64,000 nucleotides of DNA from Nageia nagi. Its lineage: Eukaryota > Pinophyta. Positions 23,769-35,627 of this stretch are shown in pieces (position 1 is the stretch's first letter; each line of letters starts with the position of its first letter). A program made the translations under genes and the position numbers. The notes under the pieces were generated by a model. It had not been told where the DNA came from. It was given only the letters and a program-made list of their open reading frames with translations, and made no database searches. The DNA lies in the NCBI GenBank assembly GCA_050084985.1, contig JBITNC010000002.1:36084001-36148000 (forward strand), read 5' to 3'.

Positions 23769-25299
23769 CAACATTTTTATTATCTTCATTTCATAAAATA
23801 AATATTATTTACTATGTCTATTACTAAATACATTAATAATAAAAGGTGAACAATTAATTGTATTCAAAAATAATATTTTCATAATTTATCTATTTAATTT
23901 CGATGTTTACATTCAAAAAAATATTATTATTTCTCACAATCATTATATATAATCTATATCAAACAAAACATATATGTTTCTATGGCATACCCATTGCATT
24001 TGGTTGTAATAACTAGTTTTTAGTCAAATTCAATTAGGATTATTTAGAATGTATTTCAATGTTATTGACTATTATCTATTGCATTGAATATAGTTTGCAT
24101 TTTTTATCTCATATATAGTCTAAATTTAATTAGATTTCAAATAATATATATTTAATTTGAAATTAAGCTAATTTTATATGAAAAGGAGAGGGTAGATGCA
24201 GGGTCGAAATTTAATGTTCACCCTTGTTCGTTGGTATAAAATTTATTAATGTTTTCAACTACATAATATTGATTACAATACCATTAAATTTTTTTAATAC
24301 CTTTCATAATACAATCTTAAATTTTATCATTCAAAAAATGTATTACAAAAAATAAAAAAATGCAGCTCAATTATATTATTCCAATTTATTCAAGAAAAAA
24401 CATAAATAGTAATTTCTACAAAAAACTCAATTGAATATGAACTAAAAGAAGAAAAGAAACTAATTTAGAAAGTAGGTAAATTGTAAAATTGATGAATTTT
24501 AAAATAAGTAGAAGATAAAGATGACCAAAACATGTGCCCTCCAAGACTATCATAGCTTGCATAGTAAGCATAGTAATACACATAAGAAAGGTCCAGAAAT
24601 ATCATGTTAGAGAAGGAAAGATCATTAATTTTGTATAAGAGAAAGGATAATATTCCAAAGGCATCTCCATGCTAATACCTAAAAGGTATACAAATACCAT
24701 AAAAAAATAAGATAAATATGTATTTTTCATATGTGATCATTGAGATACTAGAAAGCAAAGAACAATCATCACAAGTTAGGAATAACCCAACCTACACACA
24801 ATAATTCCTCAAGAACATGTTTGATATCCAAAAAGGTATGGTCATGATAATATCATTGTAGTTTAATTCAATTAACTTGGGATAAGAAAGAATAATCTCC
24901 CCTTATCCTAAAAATAATTTCAAATCAATCTAGAAGGGTTCCTACACCCTTATGTAAAAGTATTAGCTATAGACACCCAAAAATAAACCTTCTTTCGATA
25001 AATAAAAGAAGAAAGAAATTAAATAATATTAATATAGTCTACTAATCATTAGCATTCAAATTCAATTTTTGATGACTCATCTCATACGCTAGCATCCAAC
25101 ACCTAGATTCTGAAAACTCTATAATTAGTAAAAGTAAAATAAAAATGACAACTCCTAAAACATCTTAGGAAGAAAGCAAGGGATGATGGATGACTCATCA
25201 TCCATCCTGCACATCTTAGCTTTGGATCACTACCATGATAAAGCTAGATATGCTTTTCCATCTTGATTTGTATCTCAAAATTGAAAACTTTATCTGTTT

Positions 25300-25852
25300 C
25301 CAAAATCTATAAATAAAGCCTTCAATAATGAAGCAAGGGAACCCAATTTGAATGCAAAGTTACTCTGTCAAAACATATCTAGGTTTACTAAGTTAAATGC
25401 GTTAATGTTTTATGCTTTACATGCTTGTTTATATTTAGTATTATGCTTATTTTTATGATATGAACATGTATGTTTGATGTCTTTTCTATTTGCATATGTG
25501 TAGGGTCCATAGGTGGAGAGTAATGAAATTGAATAGAGAAATTCATATAAAATTTGAGAAGAGAAATCCATATTTTTTTACAAAGATTGTAGACATTATT
25601 ATAAAAAAGCCAACACTTGGCATCAGATGCCAATGATTGAGAAAATTATTGAATGACTAAAGAGGGTTGTCAAGGACTCTATAAACAAGCCTACAAAGGC
25701 CAAAATATTATTTTGTAAAAAGCCCTTTTATAAGGAAACAAATAAAAAGAGATTTTTCATTGTATCATTGAGGTCTATTCATGAGTAATAAAGAAAATAT
25801 TGGTCATGACATGTCTTGTCTTATTTTTTAATAGGGTTACTTTTTTAGTACA
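25300..25852 (+). repeat. Probable 3' part of the Tat 5' LTR
   Basis: A TATA-like ctataaataaagcc at about 25305 is followed by some 540 bp ending TTTTTTAGTACA, six bases before the PBS. I could not match it to a 3' LTR after the integrase, so its left limit is a guess and the U3 part lies somewhere upstream. Confidence 0.45.
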
Positions 25853-25858
25853 ATATTA

Positions 25859-25877
25859 TGGTGCTAGAAGGAGGGCC
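25859..25877 (+). promoter_or_regulatory. Tat primer-binding site
   Basis: TGGTGCTAGAAGGAGG begins a 19-base stretch of the TGG-starting type that follows 5' LTRs of Tat-like elements. I do not assign the tRNA species. Confidence 0.6.
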
Positions 25878-25879
25878 CT

Positions 25880-27573
25880 CGCATGAAAACAACATCAGTG
25901 AGGAAACATAGGTGGTTTTTCATGTCTTCACATTTGTTTTTATGGTTTGTGTCATGTGGTAGTGAAGCTAATTTAATTAGGTTTGTTCTATGTTTTTCCA
26001 GGTTTGAATTGTAGAATTGCAAGGGACTGGATATCGAATGTCATCAGCAAGACCAAGACATCAACTATTGGGTTAAATTGCTAGTGATTCAAAATAGAGG
26101 TCAAATTTTTATTCTTGTTAATACCGTAAGTGTAGCTTAGGAACTAGGACCATGAATCAAAATGAACACCTTGTTTGTGATCCTTGTCCTCAAAATGCAT
26201 GTAGGGGAGGGTATTAAATATCAATAGTAAAATGTATTATTTTTGATATTTTATTTGTTTAAAGTTCCAACAGTTTATTTACTTATTATTCATTTGGGAA
26301 GGGATCATACAAACAAATAAACTCATTCACTTAATGTTTTTTTATCTTGTCCACTTATGCTCTCCCTTTGTGTTGAAAAGCAATATGAGGTGACCAGAAT
26401 GGATTTGATAGAAAAAGGATAAATTAACTTTTTCCTTTTTCACTTTATCACATTAATTTGGTAAATAAATCCACACTAAGTTACTTCCACACTTGGAAGG
26501 GATAATTAATCATCATTAAGCTTGAAATGAATTTAAGATGAATTAATCATGTTTAAGGTAGATTAGAATACATTAAATTGGTTAATGAATTTGGTGGTTA
26601 TTGTTTACACATTAATACTCTTACTTGTCTTCCTTACCATGCCAAAAGGTTGTCAAAGGATTGTGAATCATAAGGAGGGAAAATGAACCTACAATAAAGA
26701 AAATTTACACACATTAATGGCTTCTTACTTGTTTGCCCTTACTATGTTGAAAGGTGATCGAAGGAGATTATGAATCATAATAAGAGGTAATAAACCACAT
26801 TTAATATTTTATTTGGTTAATGAATTTCATTAAAATGTAATGAATCTTATGGGATACTTAGATCAACTTATTCATTAATTAAAACACTATTTGAGTCATT
26901 AAAAAAAGCTTAATTAATGGACATGTATGATCAAGAGGGTTAGAACTTGCATCCATGAGTACTTTATTTTGGTTAAATGCATGATCATGAGACCTAATAA
27001 AATGAACATCAATGACTTAGAGGTCATTACCAACCATTGATTCTTATTCTTTTGTGTTTCCATAAATAAAATACTATGAGCCGTAGAGCCAAAACTTGAA
27101 GATGAATACGAGGTTCATAGGTTAGAAGTCATTACTTTTCATTGAATGACAATAAAAAGGGGGCTATACTTGTATTTCATCATTGAGATAGTTTCCAATG
27201 GAATTCCTTGATCCCCATTGCACTAAAGGGATCATTTTAAGTACCAAGCCATTAGTTAACCTTAGATAGCCTAATAGGATTACCTGCCTACCTTGTTTAA
27301 ACACTTAACTAGATAAAATAATTTAGAAAAATTAAGAAGATTAAAATGTTCAATTCATAAATCTCATTTTAAAAGGACTAATTTAATATGTAAAAAAGCT
27401 AGAAAAAGATAATCACACCGAAAAGTTAAGTATGCATGTAGGTTGTTTGTGCATTTAATTATTTTTTCACAAATATACATCCAAAAGATAAAAAATATAA
27501 TTGCTATATTCAATGTTTGTTTTCTTTTTGTTATTTTGTAGAAAGAAAAATAAACAAAAAAAACCAAAATAAT
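25880..27573 (+). other. Tat leader between PBS and gag
   Basis: About 1.7 kb without a recognisable frame. Two similar phrases around 26630-26670 and 26735-26770 (ttaccatg-c-aaaggt, cttactatgttgaaaggt) show a small internal duplication. Confidence 0.5.
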
Positions 27574-29330
27574 ATGGCTAACACTCAATCTCAAATAACT
27601 CATCAAGAGTAGGATCCATATGATGAAAACTATGTAGGAGAACAAGAGAGTCATAGGTCTAGTAGAAATATTTCGAGAAGAGAAACTCTTCAAAAAATAA
27701 ATCTAGCTTACTTAAATTCTATCAATCATGAATTAGATGTAGTTAGACAACATCTAACACAATTAATAATCCCTCATTCTTACCATGCCCACAGTCTTCC
27801 TTTAGATCTAGAATATTTAGTAGAAGACACACAATTAGTTGATGATGTGGAAGAGATTGTATTAAGAAACATATGTCTTTCACAAATTCATTCAATTTAT
27901 ATAGTGCTTCTAAGAGGTCCTTTTAGACCTAAGTATGATTATGTCACACTTATTTACTAGATGGATGTTTACTTCAATTATATCTAAGAAGATACAATTA
28001 TACTCCTTCCACTTTATCTAGGCAAATAAAAGAATTTGATGATCAAATCTCCATACATACAACTATGCATATGCCAAAATCAAGAGATCATTCTAGATTT
28101 TATAATAATTCTTATAATGTATTAAAATCAAATACGAAAAATCCTTTTTCAAGTCATAAAACACCAAGAAAAGGATGTGAGGTAAGAGATAATCATGACC
28201 TTACAAGGTTTTGGTTGCAAGTAATACCCCCTTATGTGCATAGAAAAGAGAATCAATCCCAAAATAATATACAACACCAACCAAAATAATAAATGGTTTT
28301 TTATAACCTAGGTGTACAACAACAAATGAAACCCATGGGATATACCCAACAACCATTATTGCAAGCATAATCAGTGCTCAATGTAAATCAAAATAAACCA
28401 CCAATAATACAACCTAATAAGTAAAATGTCCAAATCCAAATTTGGACCTAATCAAACAATGGAAAGAGATAGAAAAGTATAACCTAGGGTGCGATCTCTA
28501 TCACCACAAGGTCATGGAGTGTATAAATATCAAGATCCTTATCTTGTTAAGAGAAAAGAAGATTCACTTAGAAATTGAAAAAATGAGCTTCAAAGGTATC
28601 ACTTACCTCCATCCAGGGATAAGGGACAATTACACTATCCCCCTATACCAACACTATATGAATAATAATTACCTCAACTAATACTACACCAACCTCCACC
28701 ACCTTCTCCACCATATGATGGAGCTTTCCATGATGTTCAGACACCTTTTAAACAAAGATATGAATCATTTCCAAGGTATGAAGAAAGAGTGAATCATAGA
28801 AATGGTGAATACCCTATGTATCAAAATCAACCAGAAGAAAAGGATGATCTTCATAAAAGGTTAATGGAAATTAAAAAAGATTTATGTTTACAAAGTAAAC
28901 AAAAGGTATCATGTAAACTAATTTGCAATGAGCTTATTAATCCAAATGTTCCTAAGAAGAATATTCCTTTAAAATTTTAAATTCCAAAATTGAAGTATTT
29001 AAGGGAAAGGAATATCCTAAATAACATCTTAGATGATTTAAGTATTCAAATTATGTTATTGTTAATGATGATGCATTAATGCTACGTATCTTTCTTGTGA
29101 CACTTGTTAGATAAGCAATGGATTGGTATAATGACTTAACAGAATATAGCATTCATTCATATGCTCAATTGAAAAATTTATTCTTAGAACATTTTAGAAT
29201 AAATATTAAATATAAAACCTCCATTATCTATCTTACAAGATTACAACAATTCCTAGATGAATCGGTTACTGATTTCATCTCAAGATGGAGGGTAATATTG
29301 AAAAGCATGCCTTACACTCTACCTCAATAA
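27574..29330 (+). pseudogene. Tat gag, part 1
   Basis: From the ATG at 27574 the frame reads MANTQSQITHQ and continues with INLAYLNSINHELD. The middle part has several frameshifts. Recognisable gag core appears at 28789-28980 (EKDDLHKRLMEIKKDL) and at 29118-29330, where MDWYNDLTEYSI, LFLEHFRINIKYKTS and TDFISRWR match the retrotransposon-gag fold of Tat elements. It is cut at 29330 by the copia 1 insertion, and the next codons (ELVKVFSQIYL) resume at 38969. Confidence 0.82.
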
Positions 29331-29822
29331 TGAAGGAACTAACACTAAGAAGATAATTCATAATCAATCAAGATCACATGAAAGCTCATAATTACATCTA
29401 ACAAAATCACAAAGCAACCTCACAACATAAGATGTAAGTGGTTTCTCTAACTAGGAGTACATCTACTAACTAGATCTTTACTTCACTCACAAATACAACT
29501 CTCTTACAATCCTTCTACTCTTTTCTTCTAACCACTATCCTATAGCTTAAATTTACTCCGTAATTGGTGTGTGATCACAAAGAGAGAGCCTTCTATTTAT
29601 AGGACAAAATATTTTTTGGATCACCCTTTTATCTAATATACAAAAGCATGACATGCACATCCTTTTACCCAAGGGGCATGCTCATGACATGGAGTGTAGG
29701 ACAAGTTATATTATCATATTCACTTAAATACTTAAGGTATCAAATGATACCCTTGAGTATTAGTGAACTTACATAGAAGATTTAATACAAACCTTTACAA
29801 TAATGCATTATACATTCCAACA
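29331..29822 (-). repeat. 3' LTR of copia 1
   Basis: A 492-bp direct repeat of 38470-38963. It begins TGAAGGAACT and ends CATTCCAACA, abutting a polypurine tract complement. Confidence 0.93.
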
Positions 29823-29832
29823 CTCCCCCTTA
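29823..29832 (-). promoter_or_regulatory. Copia 1 polypurine tract
   Basis: On the minus strand this is TAAGGGGGAG next to the 3' LTR. Confidence 0.85.
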
Positions 29833-30390
29833 ATGCAATATTAGGATAGAGTGAGTAAAAGAGAAGAAGAAGAGAAAGTACAAGACTTCCCATACAAATA
29901 GATACAACAAAAGTGAGAAATTTTTACATATTTGTGAAGTAAAAAAGATCTAGTTTGAGACTTACTACTTTGCCAAATACAATTATTAACCACAACTAGT
30001 TTTAATGTACATGAAGTAGTCATCTAACTTGAAGTCATGAAGAGTCTCCAAGAGCCTGCATACCTAAGGTAAGTAACCTACAATCTCAAAGGAATCTACA
30101 AGTCATAAGTAGCTCAAATTACAAGATCAATTAGATGCATCATATTCATATCAACAAGGATAGATAAATCATATAAATGCCATTATGAACTGATCAATGG
30201 TGCACTATAAGTCATCACGAAGATGCCATGCTAAAAACTTATAGTCATCTATTGTATATAAAATATGTGTTGATTATCATTACAAAATAGAGCAAGCACA
30301 TATGAGTTCCTTAAATATGGATAACTAAATAGTGCCAAAAGACACATAAGAGTTCCTCACACATGGATTACTAAACAATGCTAGATTGAC
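29833..30390 (-). other. Copia 1 3' region with short tandem repeats
   Basis: This is noncoding in the element sense. From about 30295 onward a ~100-bp phrase built on gagttcctcacatatggataactaaatagtgcc is repeated several times and continues into the duplicated block. Confidence 0.65.
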
Positions 30391-31490
30391 CAAAACTAGA
30401 GTATGCACATATGAGTTCCTCACATATGGATAACTGAATAGTGCCAAAATATACATAAGAGTTCCTCACATATGGATAATTGAATAGTGCTAGATTGATC
30501 AATTTATACAACAAGTTTCTCATGCAGAGCGAACTTACCATGAAGGTGTACAACAAAATCAACACTATACAATACAAAATCCTTTTAAGGGTGAAGTTGT
30601 CATCATAAACATGAATTTAATATAAGAATTCAAACTTCAACCCCCCTTAAGAGAAACTTCACCAACCTGATAGCATCTCTAAGCTTACAAAACTAAGCTT
30701 TCAAGAGGGGCTTGATGAATAAATCAATGGAGTTTAAGGTGGATGGACAACACTCCAGGTAGATGATATCATTAAGAACCTTCTCCCTAATAAAATGGGC
30801 ATGAATTTCCAAATGTTTTATTCTCTGATGGAATAAAAAATTCTTAGCCAAATAAATAGTTTATTGATTATCTAAAGAAATCAAAGATGAACTAGCTTAC
30901 TTATACCCAATTTCTTTTAGAATATGCCTTAGCCAAATGGCCTCCTAGATTGTAATAAACATGGCATGGTGTTCAGCTTCTATGGTTGAAAGATAAATAT
31001 TAGGTTGCTTCTTGGAAGCTTAAGAGATAACACCTGAACCAATGCTAAACACATACATAGATGTTGATTTTCTATCATCTCCATCTCCCCCATAGTTAGA
31101 ATCTGAGAATTTAGAGAGAACAAATGAGGGAAACTTAGAATACTTGAGAGAAAGATCCTTAGTCCTATTTTTTTAACAACATTGAGGTTCTCAACATATG
31201 GTTTCTACATGAATCAAGCTATTAGATTCACTACAAAGGTAATATTTAGCTTGAAAATATTTAAATATAGAAGACTACCAATTAATTGCTTATAAGCTGT
31301 AGCATTAACTAACTAAGAGTTAAAGCTCAGAGAAATAGTGATTCTAGGAGAAACTAGGATCATAACATATCTACACTCCTCCATTCCAAACTTTTGTAAG
31401 ATATTAGATTTATATATACTTAGATTTATTGAAATAAGTACAATCCTTGTATTGATACACTTGCATTCCAAGATAGTAGTGCAAGAGACC
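30391..31490 (-). pseudogene. Copia 1 duplicated RNase H segment, distal copy
   Basis: This is the second (element-3') copy of a ~1.1-kb block. It carries a decayed RNase H and the RT end (LSQ-x-KYI type), plus the cccccttaag-containing 3' flank near 30640. Comparison with 31491-32597 shows the same order throughout with many substitutions. Confidence 0.8.
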
Positions 31491-32597
31491 ATTGCTAGAG
31501 TATGCACATACAAGTTCCTCACATATGGATAACTAAACAGTGCCAAAAGACACATAAGAGTTCCTCTCACATGGATAACTAAATAGTGCTAAATTGGTTA
31601 ATGTATACAATAAGTTCCTCATGTAGACCAAACTTACCATGAAGATGTATAATAAAATCAACATTATATAGCATAAAATTCTTCTAGGAGTGAAGTTTTC
31701 ATCATAAATATGAATTCAACATAAGAATTCAAACTTCACTCCCCCTTAAGGAAAACTTCACAAACCTGATAGCATCCCTAAGCTTAAAAAATTGAGCTTT
31801 CGAGAGGGGTTTGGTGAAAAAATTAGCAAAGTTCAAGGTGGATGGACAATACTTCAGGTGTATGATGCCATCAAGAACCTTCTTCCTAATAAAATAGGCA
31901 TGGATTTACACACATTTTATTTTTTGATAGAACATAAGATTCTTAGCTAAAGAAATAGTTAATTGATTATCTAAAGAGACCAAAGATGAGCCACTTTGCT
32001 CATACCCAATTTCTTTTAAAAGATGCCTTAGCCAAATGGCTTCCTAGACTGCAACAGACATGGCATGATATTCATCTATGGTCGAACGAAAAATAGTAGG
32101 TTGCTTCTTGGAATCCCAAGAGATAACATCTGAACCAATGCTAAATACATATATAGAGTTCAACTTCTTATCATCTCTATCTCCCCATTGTTAAAATCTG
32201 AGAATCCAAAGAGAACAAATGAGGGTAATTTGGAATACTTGAGAGCAAGATTCTTAGTCCCACCAACATACCTCAAGATTTGCATAATAGCATTAAGGTA
32301 TTCAACATAAGGTTTTTGCATGAATCATGCCATCAAATTCACTGCAAAGGTAATATCTAGCTTGGATATAAGCAAATACAAAAGACTACTAATTAATTAC
32401 CTGTAAGCTATAGCATCAGGTAACTAAGAGTTGGAGCATAGAGAAATAGTGATTCCATGAGAGACTAGGATTGCAGCATATCTACACTCCTCCATTCCAA
32501 ACTTCTATAAGATGTCTAATATATACTTAGATTGACTAAGGTAAGTATAATCCTTGTATTGATACACTTGCATTCCAAGATAGTAGTACAAGAGACC
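31491..32597 (-). pseudogene. Copia 1 RNase H segment, proximal copy
   Basis: On the minus strand it encodes a copia RNase H remnant: DRDDKKLNSIYVFSIGSD, SWDSKKQPT, STIDEYHAMSVAV, EAIWLRHLLKEIGYEQ. It joins the RT at its upstream side without interruption, so it is the original copy. 30391-31490 is the tandem duplicate. Confidence 0.85.
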
Positions 32598-33500
32598 AAG
32601 ATTAATCATTTCAAATATTGCCTTAAGTTTGGATATGCACTTTTGAATGATTTCATCATTATTCCTAGTAATCAAAAGATCATCCACATAAAGGAGAATC
32701 AATACCACATATTTTTCTTGATTGAGCACATATAGATTGAAGTCAAAAAAATACTTAGAGAATCCAATGTTTGCAAAGTACTCTAAAATCTTTCTATACT
32801 AGGCTCTAGGTGCTTGCTTAAATCCATACAATGACTTCTTTAGCTTGCACACAAAGGACTCTTTACCTTTCATAACAAACCCTTCTAGTTGGTTTATGAA
32901 GATTTCCACATCTAATTCACCATTAAGAAATGCACTTTTTATGTCAAGTCAAAACACTTTCTATCCTTGAGCTATAGAAAGAGCAAGAATAACTCTCATA
33001 GTAGGCATCTTTGCAATAGGAGCAAAGGTATTCTCATAATCTACACTATATTTCTAAACAAAACCTTTAGCTACTAACCTTGCCTTGTATTTTTCAATAT
33101 CTCTAACTAAATCAAACTTGATATTATAGATCCACTTATTACCAATCACATTCTTTTTATTGGGATAAAGAACCAAGTCCCAAGTTTTATTTTTCATAAG
33201 TGCCTCATATTCCACTTTCATGGTTTCCATCTAGCACTCGTGTTTAGAAGCTTCTTTGAAGGTTGAGAGCTCATGCTTATTTTCAATCTTGGTAATTAAG
33301 GATTTATTCAAGATCATGCTCCTTGTTACCCTTTGAGTTGGAGAGTTTTTTCCTAAGATGATTATCTACATCAATATATAACCAACTAGGTGCAACTAAA
33401 GAGTCCTTTGGATCATCAACATCCTTATTAGGAGTAGATTCTTTAGGAAGTTCATTGAACTTTACATCCCTTGAAATGAACATTTCTTTATAGGTTGGAG
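32500..33500 (-). pseudogene. Copia 1 reverse transcriptase
   Basis: At 32505-32729 the frame gives YVVLILLYVDDLLITRNND with the catalytic YVDD box, then MINLGLLYYYLGMQV and YLSQSKYILDIL, standard for plant copia. Upstream parts to about 33260 (palm and fingers) are broken by stops and shifts. Confidence 0.9.
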
Positions 33501-33510
33501 ATTAGATCCT

Positions 33511-34300
33511 CTAGCCTCTATGTTGATTGTCATAACCCATAAAGATGCATTTTTCAGCTCTTTTGTTCAACTTCTTTCTTTTCTCAAAAACAATGTAGGA
33601 GAATGCTTCACAACTAAACATCTTAAGGTGAGAAATGTTAATATTTCTTCCTGACCATGCCTCAAAAGGAGTTTTACTCTGAATGGCTTTTGTGAGACAT
33701 CTATTCAAGGTGTAAATAGTAGTGCTCCTAGCTTCACCATATAAGAACTTAGAAAGATTACCCAACATGCATCAACCCATATCTATAATTGTTCTATTTT
33801 TTCTTTTAGTAACACTATTCTACTGAGGAGTGTATGGAATTGTAAACTACCTCTTGATTCCATACTTAGCATAATATTCATTGAACTCATTAATGTTATA
33901 TTCTCTCCCATTATCTGATCTTAATATTTTGACTTTAAGATTAGTTTGATTCTTAACAAAGGCCTTAAAAACCTTAAAACTCTCAAAGGTTTGGTCCTTA
34001 TGCTCAAGTAAATACCCAAAGGTCAAGATGTAAGATGCTTCTCCAAGTGATTTAGTTTAAAATAGACCCATCAAATCTAAATACACAAGTTTAAGAGGTT
34101 GAGATGCTCTTGTTGCCTTATCTTTTTCAAATTTTTGTTTATGCATTTTGCCAAGAATGCAATTCTCACATAGACCAACTGAAGGAGAAATTAAAGGCAA
34201 ACCTTCCATAAGTTTTGGTCTTTCATGATTTGAATACTTTTATGGTTAAGGTGCCCTAAATAATGGTTTCAAAGATTACCTTTAGAACACACACTAGAAG
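33511..34300 (-). pseudogene. Copia 1 integrase
   Basis: At 33511-33768 the C-terminal region reads YTLNRCLTKAIQSKTPFEAW then FSCEAFSYIVFEKRKKL and KCIFMGYD, the conserved end of copia integrase. The catalytic core lies between about 33780 and 34200 in broken frames, with a Cys pair of the zinc module near 34150. Confidence 0.85.
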
Positions 34301-34441
34301 CAAGACACATCTTTGATAGAACTTGATCTATAATGTAGAGGTTATCTTTCATTAATATTTTAACCAAAGTGGAAACTCCTTTCTTAATGCACCAGAATTG
34401 AGAGTCAAACTCAAAAGAGTATCCTTTTCTAGCAACTTGGA

Positions 34442-34690
34442 TCATGGAGAAAGGTTCATCCTAAGCTTAGAAACATAGAGAACATTTTCAAGAACCTTTA
34501 CATGAATTAGCACACTCCCAATTCCTTGTACTTCAAGGGTGGAGTTATCACCTATCACAATTGCATCTTTTTTATACTTGTGAGAGTTCTCAAACTTTTT
34601 ATTTTCAAAGCATAGGTGATTAGTGCAACCAGAGTCAGCAATCCATTCAGATGAAAAAGAGTGAGACATGGAGTAGAGCACTGCAACAAA
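34442..34690 (-). pseudogene. Copia 1 aspartic protease
   Basis: SEWIADSGCTNHLC provides the D-S-G active site of copia protease, followed by IGDNSTLEVQGIGSV and VLENVLYVSKLRMNL. About 79 codons are open. Confidence 0.88.
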
Positions 34691-34699
34691 ATCAGCATG

Positions 34700-35627
34700 A
34701 GTATTTTTCTTTCCTTTTTAGTTATTTACATTTCTATTACCTTTTTCCTTTTCCTCTCTTTTCTTTTTGTAGCAATCAACTTCTTTGTGATCTTGAATGC
34801 CATAATAGTTATAATTATGATCAAACTTTTTCTTAGAATATGGATTATTTTCTTTTCCTTTTCCATTTCTTTTCTTGAAGTGGTTGTTGTTGCCATTATT
34901 TCTGCTACTATGGTAGTTATTACTTCTTTTTTCAAACCTTTTGGAGGAAGAAGGATAACATTTTTTTATGGTTGAACTTCTTTTTGAAAGGAGTTTTGGT
35001 TGCTCCAAGAGCAACATTATTATCCTTTGGACAAGAAATCAACACCTTATTATTAAAGGTTTCTTCATGCTTCAATAGGTGCCTTGAAAGGTTCTTAAGG
35101 GAGAAGACTTCTTCTTCTTCATCAAGACTTATTTTCATAACCATTACAAAGTTTTCAAACTTCAAAGAAAGGCTTTGAAGAATGATGAAGACCATGAACT
35201 CATCATCAATCTAATTGTACCTACAAGTAATAAGTTGGATCGTTAGGTCAATGATTTTATTCAAGTAGATAGCCATATTTTTATCTTCCCTTTGATGATA
35301 TTGAAGCAACTTTTGGATAATGGTAAACCTTCTTAAAAAGTTTGAACCAAGGTAGATTTGTTTAAGCTTATCCCATGCTTCCTTTGCCAAGGTTGAAGAG
35401 GAAATCATTAGGAGCACATCATCTGAAACTGCATGGTAAATCATAGAGGTTACCAACTCATTCTTTGCATTGTAATCCTCTATTGCTTTCTCATATATAG
35501 GAGGTACAAGGTTCTAATTCACTATTTGCCAAAGCTTTCTTGCCTACAATTCAGCTCTCATCCAAGGTTCCCAAATCTCATAGTTGGAACCATCAAAAAT
35601 ATGTTTAGGTAAAAATGATTCTCCCAT
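34700..35627 (-). pseudogene. Copia 1 gag
   Basis: The start is at 35627 (MGESFLPKHIFDG), followed by YEIWE, a UBN2-type gag core (35211-35456: KEAWDKLKQIYLG, LLQYHQREDKNM) and 34932-35195. The knuckle region near 34780-34830 reads NYYGIQDHKEVDCYKKK, in which the first Cys positions are altered. A Lys-rich tail precedes the protease. Confidence 0.87.

Larger units (their letters stand above)
22471..25299. other. AT-rich DNA downstream of the Helitron
   Basis: There are no genes. The stretch contains the repeat cluster at 23206-23768, and its right part may include U3 sequence of the Tat 5' LTR. A short GC-richer segment near 24181-24225 has no recognisable function. Confidence 0.45.

Noticed and set aside
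34651-35178. Phe/Leu-rich plus-strand open frames
   Set aside because: They are antisense to the Lys-rich copia 1 gag tail; the same artefact appears at 55892-56285 in copia 2.
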